A stretch of 14,227 nucleotides of DNA from JAZDOH01 sp043798815 (GCA_043798815.1 JAZDOH010000058.1:1-14227), one strand, 5' to 3'; positions 1 through 7,084 are shown, counted from the first letter of the stretch. Notes: generated from the letters alone by a model not told the origin. Program-made: numbers and translations.

Positions 1-424
1 AAAGATTATTGGCTGGCATGGCCGGTGCATTGTACACGAGCGATTTACGCCTGAAATGGCGGAAACGGTTCGCGCCGATTTCCCAAACGTCCGAATCCTC
101 GCTCACACGGAATGCAGCCCAGGAGTAATCGCCAAAGTAGACTTTGCCGGTGGCACGGAGGGGATGATAAATTATATAAAACAATCGGATGCCACCCAGT
201 TTATGCTCATCACCGAATGCGGACTCACTGACCGAATGAAATCTGAAATGCCAGAGAAGCGTATTGTAGGCTCCTGTGCCCTATGTCCGTACATGAAAAA
301 AATAATGCTGAAAGATGTACTTACAGCTCTCAAAAATCCGCGACCGGATCAAATTGTGGAACTGCCAAAAGCAGTGATGGAACGTGCAGGAAAGGCCTTG
401 CAAAAAATGCTTGACTTAACGTAA
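1..424 (+). CDS. nadA: Quinolinate synthase NadA, C-terminal part (5' end outside window)
   Basis: NadA condenses iminoaspartate with dihydroxyacetone phosphate to quinolinate in de novo NAD synthesis, using a [4Fe-4S] cluster. The frame is open from base 2, so the gene enters from the left; about 140 codons are visible and the first ATG at 56 is internal. Visible family features are a GRCIVH motif (second cluster cysteine region), AHTECSPGV (usually HPECS, here Thr for Pro), a DFAGGTEGMINYI stretch matching the family's D-x-x-GST-x-GM segment, ITECGLTDRMK, and a C-terminal GSCALCPYMKK carrying the last cluster cysteine(s) in a CxxC arrangement. The normal C-terminus is reached before a TAA. 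Family assignment is strong; completeness cannot be judged here. Confidence 0.93.
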   Translation, partial: KIIGWHGRCIVHERFTPEMAETVRADFPNVRILAHTECSPGVIAKVDFAGGTEGMINYIKQSDATQFMLITECGLTDRMKSEMPEKRIVGSCALCPYMKKIMLKDVLTALKNPRPDQIVELPKAVMERAGKALQKMLDLT

Positions 425-438
425 AAGGTTGGTAGAGT
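411..438 (+). promoter_or_regulatory. Candidate promoter upstream of the 480-1262 gene
   Basis: TTGACT at 411-416, a 16-nt spacer, then TAGAGT at 433-438 preceded by TGG (extended -10). Transcription would start near 445, about 35 nt before the ATG at 480. The -35 lies inside the end of nadA. The -10 matches only four of six consensus bases, so this is plausible rather than certain. Confidence 0.35.
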
Positions 439-479
439 AATTCACTACAAACATAATTTACTCACTTAATACTATAAAT

Positions 480-1262
480 ATGCATCCAGAGTTAGATCCA
501 AGTCTCGATATTTATTCAGAACCTCTGCCTGATACGCTTCGAACTGACGCTTTGATGCAACGTGCTGGAGATAGAGATAGGTTAATGAGGAAACTGGGAA
601 GGGCTGGATTATTAGCTGGCGAACAAGGGCGTTTTGTAGCGTATGACTATGAAGGACAATTTTTAGCTTTCTGTTCACAAGAAGCAGTTGGAGACATGGC
701 AGCAAGATATCGCGATCAGGTCGCAGGTTTTTTGAAAATAAGCGCTTTAGATGCTGCGAACAGCAGAGATAACTTGCGTACAGAAGAAGACATAGAAGTT
801 GGGGCAGGTCTGGAATTTGAACATATCATAGATCGTACTATATATGATATGCTCAGAAAAGGATTACTGGAGGGAAGAATAGGGCAAATTATGGCATTTA
901 GTCATACGGGAAAATTCTTAGGATTTATTGAATCCAGAAAAGAAATGTGGAAAGCTTTTGCCGATTTTCCTGGCCAGATTGGCTCGCTGCATACAGTAAC
1001 ATTTGATCAACATGATCTAGCTTCAGCAGCAGATGCGGAAACGAGTGCAACAACAGCAGATAGATCTGGAGAAATAGCTCTCCTTGCTCAACAATTAATC
1101 AACCTAGGTCAATTACCAGAAGGACATGGCATTGCCTATAGCCCAGACGGTAGCTTTACAGGAATCGTGAATCCTCTTCAATTAAATCCCGGCGAGGAAA
1201 CATTGCATTTGTGGTTGCCTCCTACTCCTGAAGCGCGACAATCCCCTCACCCTCCTAGTTAA
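480..1262 (+). CDS. Uncharacterised 260-aa protein with three internal repeats
   Basis: I do not recognise a family. The protein is soluble-looking: no signal peptide and no membrane segment. It contains three copies of one motif: a short helix, then G-L-L/Q-L, a few residues, G, a hydrophobic pair, A-Y/F, a turn, G-x-F and a hydrophobic tail. Copies lie at about residues 33-90 (GLLAGEQGRFVAYDYEGQF), 118-176 (GLLEGRIGQIMAFSHTGKF) and 198-246 (GQLPEGHGIAYSPDGSF). The first two also share a downstream helix and a Q-x-G segment; the third is shorter. The helix plus beta-hairpin look is an inference. The C-terminus is Pro-rich. The ATG at 480 has no Shine-Dalgarno; a candidate promoter sits at 411-438. 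The stop overlaps the end of convergent mnmA by 8 bp. The internal repeat and intact length argue that it is a real gene. Confidence 0.8.
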   Translation: MHPELDPSLDIYSEPLPDTLRTDALMQRAGDRDRLMRKLGRAGLLAGEQGRFVAYDYEGQFLAFCSQEAVGDMAARYRDQVAGFLKISALDAANSRDNLRTEEDIEVGAGLEFEHIIDRTIYDMLRKGLLEGRIGQIMAFSHTGKFLGFIESRKEMWKAFADFPGQIGSLHTVTFDQHDLASAADAETSATTADRSGEIALLAQQLINLGQLPEGHGIAYSPDGSFTGIVNPLQLNPGEETLHLWLPPTPEARQSPHPPS

Positions 1263-2304
1263 TCACACCGCTCCCCAGACAATATTTCCCCTTATAAAAC
1301 ACCGCGAATTGGCCAGGGGCAATGCCATGAACCGGTTTTTTGAGTTTAACCCGTCCGCTTTTACCCCTAAAAGTAAGTATGCAATCATGGAATGCTTCTC
1401 CGTGGCGGATTTTGACTTTGAGTTTTGAGATCGTGGTCGGTTTTTCGGCGATCCATCGTAAATCCCTTACTTTGAATTCTTTTTGGTACGCTTCCTGCGG
1501 ATTGTAACCGTAAGCGAGATAAACACGATTTCTTTTCACATCTTTTCTAATCACAAACCACGGACCGCCGGAAAGGCCCAGGCCGTAGCGCTGGCCAATA
1601 GTGTAAAACCAGCAGCCTTTATGCTCCCCCACTCGCTTACCGGTAACTGCATCGACGAAATCCCCGGGCTTTTCGCCAAGATGATGCGCGATGAAGTCAC
1701 GATACTTGAATTTGCCCAAAAAACAAATACCCTGACTATCGGGGCGATTTTGGTTCGGGAGTTTATACTTTGTAGCGAGCGCCCGCACCTGAGATTTTTT
1801 GAGATGGCCGATGGGGAACATGGCGCGTGCCAATTGTTTTTGGTTGAGTCGACTCAAAAAATAAGTCTGATCTTTCACGGGATCCGGTGCGCGCTTGAGG
1901 TGATACTCCCCTTTTCGACATTCGATTTGCGCGTAATGGCCCGTGGCGACTTTCTCAAATTCTTTTCCGATGCGTTCATAAAATAATCCGAATTTGATGA
2001 ATTGATTGCACAGCACATCCGGATTCGGCGTGCGGCCCGCTTTGGCCTCCGCGATCGTGTATTTTACAACGCGATCCCAGTATTCCTTTTGCATGGGAAT
2101 AACTTTAAGTGGAGCTTTGATCTTTGCGCAAATTTTCCGCACATACTCAAGATCTGTTTCCCACGGACAATCACCCAAATGCTGAAGCTCATCTTCCAGC
2201 CAAATCTTCAAATAAAAAGCCGTCACATCATGACCTTGCTCGGCCAAAAGCCTAAGGGCAACGGAACTGTCCACGCCCCCGGAGGTAAGAACAGCGACCT
2301 TCAT
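1255..2304 (-). CDS. mnmA: tRNA-specific 2-thiouridylase MnmA (TrmU)
   Basis: MnmA adenylates and thiolates U34 of tRNAs for Lys, Glu and Gln in the cytoplasm, receiving sulfur as a persulfide. The 349-aa length is normal. Residues 8-14 carry the PP-loop SGGVDSS. The two catalytic cysteines are Cys99 in NPDVLCN and Cys194 in DSQGICFLG, and GHYAQI and the KDQTYFLS stretch are the usual tRNA/ATP-site motifs. The C-terminal beta-barrel (about 290-349) is present, ending in the typical GQFAVFY...CLGSG pattern. The ATG shares one base with the stop of the upstream 118-aa ORF (TAATG), so translation is probably coupled. It ends in TAG, overlapping the convergent gene by 8 bp. No sulfur-relay partner is visible in the window. 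Confidence 0.97.
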   Translation of the reverse strand: MKVAVLTSGGVDSSVALRLLAEQGHDVTAFYLKIWLEDELQHLGDCPWETDLEYVRKICAKIKAPLKVIPMQKEYWDRVVKYTIAEAKAGRTPNPDVLCNQFIKFGLFYERIGKEFEKVATGHYAQIECRKGEYHLKRAPDPVKDQTYFLSRLNQKQLARAMFPIGHLKKSQVRALATKYKLPNQNRPDSQGICFLGKFKYRDFIAHHLGEKPGDFVDAVTGKRVGEHKGCWFYTIGQRYGLGLSGGPWFVIRKDVKRNRVYLAYGYNPQEAYQKEFKVRDLRWIAEKPTTISKLKVKIRHGEAFHDCILTFRGKSGRVKLKKPVHGIAPGQFAVFYKGKYCLGSGVIN

Positions 2305-2660
2305 TATTCCAAGTAAGGTGTATTTGCCAAATATTCAGCTATTTGTCTGGCGACGCCAGATACATGTTCGCGCGTCTCGAGAACGACAACCGGATGACCT
2401 CTCTCGCCACGATCAAGCCTAGCGGACGCTCCTGTTCTGCTTTCGATTACTTGAGCCAAAATAGCGGGGTCTTCACAACCAACGCCCCCTCTTATAAGGG
2501 TACTACCTGCATCTGCGTCCGTCGGATGACGGGGGTAATCACCGTCATTAACCGGAAACGGGTGCACAAGATGGGCGGGTAAAATGCCACCGCCGTTAAG
2601 TCCCACACCCTCATCCGACCTTTCCCCCGGATCTTGCTGTATGCTTAAACCTTTCCTCAT
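2304..2660 (-). CDS. Uncharacterised 118-aa protein coupled to mnmA
   Basis: I do not recognise this protein. The N-terminal two thirds is rich in Gly, Pro, Asp and Arg with little predicted helix; the C-terminal 40 residues look helical (VARQIAEYLAN). There is no signal peptide or membrane segment. Two things argue that it is expressed. A strong sigma70-type promoter (2685-2712) points at it with a leader of about 17 nt, and its TAA overlaps the mnmA ATG by one base. No Shine-Dalgarno precedes its ATG. It could be a lineage-specific accessory to tRNA thiolation or a coupling leader. The opposite-strand frame at 2343-2582 is a weaker alternative without these signals. Confidence 0.6.
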   Translation of the reverse strand: MRKGLSIQQDPGERSDEGVGLNGGGILPAHLVHPFPVNDGDYPRHPTDADAGSTLIRGGVGCEDPAILAQVIESRTGASARLDRGERGHPVVVLETREHVSGVARQIAEYLANTPYLE

Positions 2661-2684
2661 AATAATTCAGTTAAAAACAATTAT

Positions 2685-2712
2685 ATTTTACTTATAATTC
2701 ATTTGCTGTCAA
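2685..2712 (-). promoter_or_regulatory. Promoter for the 118-aa ORF and mnmA
   Basis: On the minus strand a perfect TTGACA (2712-2707) is followed after 16 nt by TAAAAT (2690-2685), five of six to the -10 consensus. The start point would be near 2678, giving a leader of roughly 17 nt to the ATG at 2660. It lies in the AT-rich gap after the ABC transporter gene and overlaps no coding sequence. This is the best-matched promoter on the minus strand of the window. Confidence 0.6.
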
Positions 2713-2718
2713 CCGAAA

Positions 2719-4482
2719 TCACTCGCCAACGTAGCCGCCCACCTGCAAATCCCAGAGTTTTTTGTAGAGGCCGGATTCTTTGGATACAAGGTCTGAATGA
2801 GTCCCCTCTTCCACGATTTTCCCGTCCTGCAAAACGACAATCCGATCCATCTTCATAATCGTAGACAGCCTATGCGCAATCACGATCGTGGTTTTTTGCT
2901 TCATGAGGTTGGCCAGGGCTTCCTGGATCAGCATTTCAGATTCCGAGTCGAGTGAGCTCGTCGCTTCATCTAAAATCAGAATGGGAGAGCTGGATAAAAT
3001 CGCACGCGCGATTGCAACGCGTTGGCGCTCGCCGCCGGAAAGTTTAACGCCCCGTTCCCCAACATACGTTTGGTATTGCTGAGGAAAATGCATGATGAAA
3101 TCGTGGCACTGGGCTAATTTCGCCGCGGTCGTCACTTCTTTATCAGAGGAGTCCCGCCGCCCGTAACGGATGTTTTCCATGAGCGTGCGATGGAATAAAA
3201 TAGGATCCTGGGGCACAAAGCTGATGGCTTTCCGCAAACTGTCTTGGGTCACCTGGGTGATGTTTTGGCCGTCGATCAGGATTTCCCCGCCCTGAATGTC
3301 AAAAAGCCGGAGAAGAAGTTTGGTGATCGTGGTCTTGCCGCCCCCCGAAGGGCCGATGAGCGCCACCTTTTCACCAGGCTCCACCACCAGATTCAAATTC
3401 TGCATCACGTCACTGCCTTGGGGGTAAGAAAAAGCAACATTTTTGAATGCAATTTTGCCATTGAAAACTTGTAACATTCTTGCCCCAGGAACATCCTGAA
3501 TCTCATGGGGTTGATCCAAAACCACCGTCATTTCTTCCGCGTCAGCCAAATTCTCATACAGGGCGCGAACGGTGCGGCCGAAACTCCAAAGCTTGAAGAA
3601 AAGATCAATGATATACGCCTGAATCCAAACGAAGTCCCCCACGGTGAGCTGGCCTTCTTTCCAAAATTGCACCGCAAAATAAAATACGATGAATTCAAAT
3701 AAAATCATCAGCAAGGTCTGAATACCTTCCATAACCTGACCCAAATTCCAAGACAATATGATTTTTCTGCACCAGTCTCCAGTAACCGCTTTAAACCGCT
3801 CAAATTCATAATGGAAGGCGGAAAAAAGTTTGATGTTGATATTGTTGATGATGGTGTCCGCCAGCGCGCCAGAAATCTTACTGTCCGCTTCCGCTCGAGC
3901 GATATCGTATGGGAGCTTATAAAGCGAAAACCAATAATTAAAGCCAATGAAAAGGATGGTCCAAACCAGCATAGTGATACCCAGCAAAGGACGCATCCAA
4001 AACAGGACTCCGAAAATAATTATAATTCTTAGAGCTAAAGAAAGAAGGTCGAAATAAATTCTATCGGTGATACCTTCAAATGAACGCGTGAATCGGTTGA
4101 TTTTTTTGATCAGGGAGCCGGTAAAATTGTTATTAAAAAAATTATAGGAATGAGCCTGTAAATAATCAAAACACCGATTGCCCAGGTTTTTCATTACATG
4201 TGCCTCAAAGTAAGCAACGGTAACACCGAGAATTCGCCAAAAAATCCAATCAAGGCCATGCAATCCCAAAATAATGACTAAAAATGTAATTAAGTGAGGC
4301 GCAATTGTGCCAACATCTCCACCGGAAGTTAAAGCATCAAAAAAACGTTTGTAAAAGTAAGGAGGCGTTAAGCTGAGCACGCTCGTAATAACAATGCCAA
4401 TCAGCATGATGGCAATCGCCCAGGGATATCGCCGGGCTTCCTGCCAGTAAAACCAAAATGTGCGCTTGGTATTGAATTTCAT
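2719..4482 (-). CDS. ABC exporter half-transporter (MsbA/LmrA type, fused TMD-NBD)
   Basis: This 587-aa protein has an exporter-type membrane domain (about 20-310, six hydrophobic segments) fused to one ATPase domain (about 340-580), so it should work as a homodimer in the cytoplasmic membrane. ATPase motifs are all intact: A-loop Tyr353 in FSYP, Walker A GPSGGGKTT (377-385), Q-loop Gln425 in VPQDP, signature LSGGERQ (481-487), Walker B LILDEATSSLD with catalytic Glu506, and switch His537 in IAHRLST. The substrate cannot be read from sequence; lipid, peptide or drug export are all possible. It starts 6 nt after the stop of the upstream RNA methyltransferase and is probably cotranscribed with it from the 5646-5678 region. 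No Shine-Dalgarno precedes the ATG. Confidence 0.95.
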   Translation of the reverse strand: MKFNTKRTFWFYWQEARRYPWAIAIMLIGIVITSVLSLTPPYFYKRFFDALTSGGDVGTIAPHLITFLVIILGLHGLDWIFWRILGVTVAYFEAHVMKNLGNRCFDYLQAHSYNFFNNNFTGSLIKKINRFTRSFEGITDRIYFDLLSLALRIIIIFGVLFWMRPLLGITMLVWTILFIGFNYWFSLYKLPYDIARAEADSKISGALADTIINNINIKLFSAFHYEFERFKAVTGDWCRKIILSWNLGQVMEGIQTLLMILFEFIVFYFAVQFWKEGQLTVGDFVWIQAYIIDLFFKLWSFGRTVRALYENLADAEEMTVVLDQPHEIQDVPGARMLQVFNGKIAFKNVAFSYPQGSDVMQNLNLVVEPGEKVALIGPSGGGKTTITKLLLRLFDIQGGEILIDGQNITQVTQDSLRKAISFVPQDPILFHRTLMENIRYGRRDSSDKEVTTAAKLAQCHDFIMHFPQQYQTYVGERGVKLSGGERQRVAIARAILSSSPILILDEATSSLDSESEMLIQEALANLMKQKTTIVIAHRLSTIMKMDRIVVLQDGKIVEEGTHSDLVSKESGLYKKLWDLQVGGYVGE

Positions 4483-4488
4483 TTTAAA

Positions 4489-5652
4489 TCAAGATCCGGC
4501 AATAAAACGGTAAATCGCGCGGCCGACGAGCTGGTCCGGGCGGGCGTATTTAAGAAAAAAAGTTTGAGGAAAAAGCGGCGTTGGCTGAAAACCGAATTGT
4601 TTGATTTTTTTGACCACCCCTTCGAGCATCACTTCCCTGCCCTCATGGGCGCGGAAAAAGGGCAGCGCGATGACAATGGAGCCGCGAAATTTTACTTCAT
4701 GCAGCGCTTTGAAAAAATCGAAATACAGTTTTTCCAATTGGGTCACCAGGGGCTGCAACTGGTCCGCGTGCCACTGGCGTTCCTGAGGAGGCCCCAAATA
4801 CCCTTCGCACGCGATGGCGTCAAACGAATGATCTTTGAGCGGCTTTGTGGCATCGTGAACCAAATACTCCGCCTGAGCTTCAATTCCAAATTCCTGCTTC
4901 AGCCATTCCACGTTTTGCCGCGCCCCCTGGATCAGATCCGCACTGATGTCCGAACCGAACATCCGATGCCCCATGAGCAATCCTTCCATTAAAACCGTGC
5001 CCGTGCCGCAAAAAGGATCCCAAACCCGCCCGCCCGTCTTAACTCCGGTGAGGTTGATGAGGATTTGGGCAAGTTTGGGCGGCAGCATGCCCACCTTCAT
5101 GTTTCGATAAGGTTTTTCATAATCCCGCTTGCTGTACGCGTCGATGTCTTGCGCGGCGACCACCTCCCCGATCAAAAAGTGACCTTTGTCCTGAGCGATC
5201 ACCAATTCAATCCCCCGCCCGCCTTTGGCGTGGCCCTCTTTAAAAAGTCCTTTGCTATGAGCCGAAGACAGGTTTTTGTAATCCTGGTTCACAAACCGGC
5301 TTTTGATGTCTTCCGCCTTGAGCGACTTTTTGAGCCGCGAAAGGATTTGGCGCAAATTCAAACGCTGGCCTTCGTAAACGCTGAGCCCGTAAGTGATTTT
5401 TCGATCAGTGTACCGTTCGCTCAAAACTTCAAACAACGTCTGATTCAATTCGTTTGGCCGCGCGGAAGTTAAAAACCGGGCCGCCTTGATGACTCCGCCA
5501 AATCGATTCAGATCCGATTGGATGAAGGCGGGTAATTTCATCATCACAAACTCACGGCCAATCGCCTCAATCGATGGATTGGGATAAACCGAGAAGAGTT
5601 CCGCGAGGGATAGTTCACGGTCTTTGCCGAGAATGAAGAGATACATTGACAT
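4489..5652 (-). CDS. Trm11/Trm-G10-like RNA (guanine-N2) methyltransferase
   Basis: A 387-aa SAM-dependent methyltransferase of the UPF0020/COG1041 type, related to archaeal Trm-G10 and eukaryotic Trm11, which make N2-methylguanosine at tRNA position 10. The N-terminal 160 residues form a divergent RNA-binding region. The link RDYEKPYRNMKVGMLPPKLAQ (172-196 region) is characteristic of the family. Motif I is DPFCGTGTV (212-220), an acidic SAM-binding Asp235 follows in GSDIS, and HDATKPL (266-272) is the next motif. The catalytic loop, normally (D/N)PPY, reads EGYLGPP (283-289). Its target in this organism is inferred from the family only. The start codon lies inside the -35 of the divergent gene's promoter, in a shared promoter region. 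Confidence 0.85.
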   Translation of the reverse strand: MSMYLFILGKDRELSLAELFSVYPNPSIEAIGREFVMMKLPAFIQSDLNRFGGVIKAARFLTSARPNELNQTLFEVLSERYTDRKITYGLSVYEGQRLNLRQILSRLKKSLKAEDIKSRFVNQDYKNLSSAHSKGLFKEGHAKGGRGIELVIAQDKGHFLIGEVVAAQDIDAYSKRDYEKPYRNMKVGMLPPKLAQILINLTGVKTGGRVWDPFCGTGTVLMEGLLMGHRMFGSDISADLIQGARQNVEWLKQEFGIEAQAEYLVHDATKPLKDHSFDAIACEGYLGPPQERQWHADQLQPLVTQLEKLYFDFFKALHEVKFRGSIVIALPFFRAHEGREVMLEGVVKKIKQFGFQPTPLFPQTFFLKYARPDQLVGRAIYRFIAGS

Positions 5653-5678
5653 AAAATTTGCTAAATGCTATATTAGCA
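5646..5678. promoter_or_regulatory. Symmetric divergent promoter between the methyltransferase and the Ada-like gene
   Basis: Rightward: perfect TTGACA at 5646-5651, 17-nt spacer, TATATT at 5669-5674 with TGC just upstream (extended -10). Leftward: TGC then TAATAT on the minus strand at 5678-5670. Both -10 elements sit in one 13-bp near-perfect palindrome, TGCTA-TAT-TAGCA (5666-5678). The rightward start would be near 5681 and the leftward near 5663, about 10 nt before the methyltransferase ATG. The rightward promoter is strong by consensus; the leftward lacks a clear -35. Confidence 0.6.
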
Positions 5679-5698
5679 TGCCTGCCCTTCCGCATACC

Positions 5699-6175
5699 AT
5701 GCGGAAAAAAGTTACAGAACTCATTCATCTTATCATTTCAGGCATCCTGATCCTAGCGATCGGCTCCTTGGGCGGCTATACCGTGGGGTTTCTTCGGGCT
5801 ACACGCCAAGCATCCCTGCCAATCCAAACCATTCCGGATATCAACGAGGGCGTGGCCACCATCCAATTCACAGGAATAGAAAAAGGCGAACTCAAAGGCC
5901 AACTCACCGGCCGCAAAGCCCGCATCGCCTACGACAAAAATCCTATTTTGATTTTGGCGCCTGGAGATACTTTTGGTATTCCTATGCCTCAAACCAGCAT
6001 CGGAGCATCAACCGCCTCCGCAAATGCCCCCGTCGACGCGCAGTTCGTAGCGAGCAAACGCGGAAAATATTACTACTCCGTTTCAGACACCAAAGCCCAA
6101 CAACTTTCACCTAAAAACCGGATTTATTTTAAAACCAAAGAGGAAGCTGAAAAAAAGGGGTACAAACCAAAGTAA
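5699..6175 (+). CDS. Membrane-anchored protein with a cysteine-less Ada-like domain
   Basis: One N-terminal membrane segment (about residues 9-30, LIISGILILAIGSLGGY after MRKKVTE) is followed by an extracytoplasmic part. The C-terminal 45 residues, from FVASKRGKYYYSVSD to NRIYFKTKEEAEKKGYKP, match the pattern of the Ada-type metal-binding/nuclease-tail domain (F-x-x-S-x-x-x-x-Y-H, N-x-I-x-F, eeA-x-x-GY-P). The usual metal cysteines are absent: Ser/Asp occupy the first site and the chain stops before the last. No enzymatic function can be claimed. An in-frame ATG lies at 5678 and an open frame extends to 5624, but the promoter's start point near 5681 favours the ATG at 5699 (158 aa). Confidence 0.75.
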   Translation: MRKKVTELIHLIISGILILAIGSLGGYTVGFLRATRQASLPIQTIPDINEGVATIQFTGIEKGELKGQLTGRKARIAYDKNPILILAPGDTFGIPMPQTSIGASTASANAPVDAQFVASKRGKYYYSVSDTKAQQLSPKNRIYFKTKEEAEKKGYKPK

Positions 6176-6318
6176 CACCCAGCACCTGAAAAAATCTTGC
6201 CAACTTCAATTTTTGAAGACCTCTTCCTACCCCCTTCAGCGACAATACAGAATTTTATCGATAATCTCTTGTAAAACAAGCTGTTTTTTGCTATAATTAT
6301 TAGAAATAAAAGTCAAAC
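6176..6318. other. Intergenic stretch with a small hairpin and a promoter
   Basis: This is the longest gene-free interval in the window (143 nt). It holds a perfect 6-bp inverted repeat, CTTCAA-TTT-TTGAAG (6204-6218), which lacks a following T-run and so is at best a weak terminator for the upstream gene. A second small repeat, AAAACA-AGC-TGTTTT (6273-6287), lies between the -35 and -10 of the promoter at 6269-6297 and could be an operator or chance. I see no RNA gene here. Confidence 0.4.
6269..6297 (+). promoter_or_regulatory. Promoter of the sugar isomerase-like gene
   Basis: TTGTAA at 6269-6274, a 17-nt spacer, and a perfect TATAAT at 6292-6297 with TGC directly upstream (extended -10). 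The start would be near 6304, leaving a leader of about 15 nt to the ATG at 6319 with no Shine-Dalgarno. Confidence 0.65.
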
Positions 6319-7059
6319 ATGCTTACTCTACACACCGCATCATTACATAAGTATGGGCTGAACCGGATTTTCGAATTCGTGAAAGCCGCGGGATATGATG
6401 GCATTGAAATCGGAGTGGATAAGAGTAGCTTCGATACCCAAAATGCCGAGTATATCAAGCAGCTTTCGGAAGCGTATCAACTGCCGGTCTTGGCTTTGCA
6501 CGCCCCCGCGAATGGCGCTCAAAAGAGTGTGGAACACACCATCCGCATGGCTGAATTTTTGGGCTGCCCCATGGTGGTGATCACTCCGCCTAAATTGCTC
6601 GATTTCAAGTTCACAGCATGGCTTAAAAAAGAAGCGCCGGAATTACGAAAGAAAAAGAGAATTCAAATCGCTTTAGCGAATGCCAATGGAAACACCATTT
6701 TAGGTTTTTTGCCGGAGCGGGCGCTAAACAACCTGGACTCCCTAAAAAAATTCGGCATGGTGGCCTTAGATACCTCCGCCACTATCTCCAAAAAATGGGA
6801 TTTGATGCGGATTTATGAGCATTTGAAAAAGCTGATTGTTCATGTGCATCTTTCCAATGTCCGCTATCACAAAGAATACTCTCTGCCCAATGAGGGAATT
6901 TTGCCGCTTGAAAGCCTGTTAAAAAAATTAAAAAAGGATAATTTTAAGGGTTGCATCAGCGTGCTCGTGCGTCCTCAGGAACTCAACGCGGGCGATGACG
7001 CCGACGTCATCCATAAATTAAAAAGTGTAAAAAAGTTTGTGGAAGAATATTACAATTGA
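6319..7059 (+). CDS. Sugar isomerase/AP-endonuclease-2-like TIM-barrel protein
   Basis: This 246-aa protein resembles the xylose isomerase-like TIM-barrel superfamily (sugar phosphate isomerases/epimerases and endonuclease IV relatives). Supporting signs are the N-terminal AGYDGIEIGVD, LALHAP (His61), VALDTS (Asp151), HVHLSN (His175/177) and LPNEGILPLESLLKKL, the typical (P)-x-G-x-(L/I)-P late motif. Expected metal-binding Glu residues are not obvious: the strand normally ending in E-N reads IALANAN (Ala120), and the last strand reads ISVLVRP without Glu. A canonical metal-dependent isomerase reaction is therefore doubtful. It has its own promoter at 6269-6297 and stands alone upstream of rpmH. 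The substrate is unknown. Confidence 0.75.
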   Translation: MLTLHTASLHKYGLNRIFEFVKAAGYDGIEIGVDKSSFDTQNAEYIKQLSEAYQLPVLALHAPANGAQKSVEHTIRMAEFLGCPMVVITPPKLLDFKFTAWLKKEAPELRKKKRIQIALANANGNTILGFLPERALNNLDSLKKFGMVALDTSATISKKWDLMRIYEHLKKLIVHVHLSNVRYHKEYSLPNEGILPLESLLKKLKKDNFKGCISVLVRPQELNAGDDADVIHKLKSVKKFVEEYYN

Positions 7060-7084
7060 CTTTCTGACTCATCACCGATACCCT
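7056..7084 (+). promoter_or_regulatory. Candidate promoter for rpmH-rnpA-yidC-khpB
   Basis: TTGACT at 7056-7061 overlaps the TGA of the preceding gene and is followed after 17 nt by TACCCT (7079-7084), which keeps the three most important -10 positions (T, A and final T). The leader to rpmH would be about 22 nt. The weak -10 limits confidence; readthrough from the upstream gene is an alternative. Confidence 0.33.

Noticed and set aside
1483..1986. Plus-strand open frame of 167 codons
   Set aside because: It lies entirely antisense inside mnmA, whose catalytic motifs are intact, and its translation shows no family features.
2343..2582. Plus-strand 79-codon frame opposite the 118-aa ORF
   Set aside because: It has no promoter or coupling, whereas the minus-strand frame has both.
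6268..6289. CTTGT-AAA-ACAAG hairpin followed by CTG and six T, possible terminator
   Set aside because: The stem is five pairs with only two G-C pairs and it overlaps the -35/spacer of a good extended -10 promoter.
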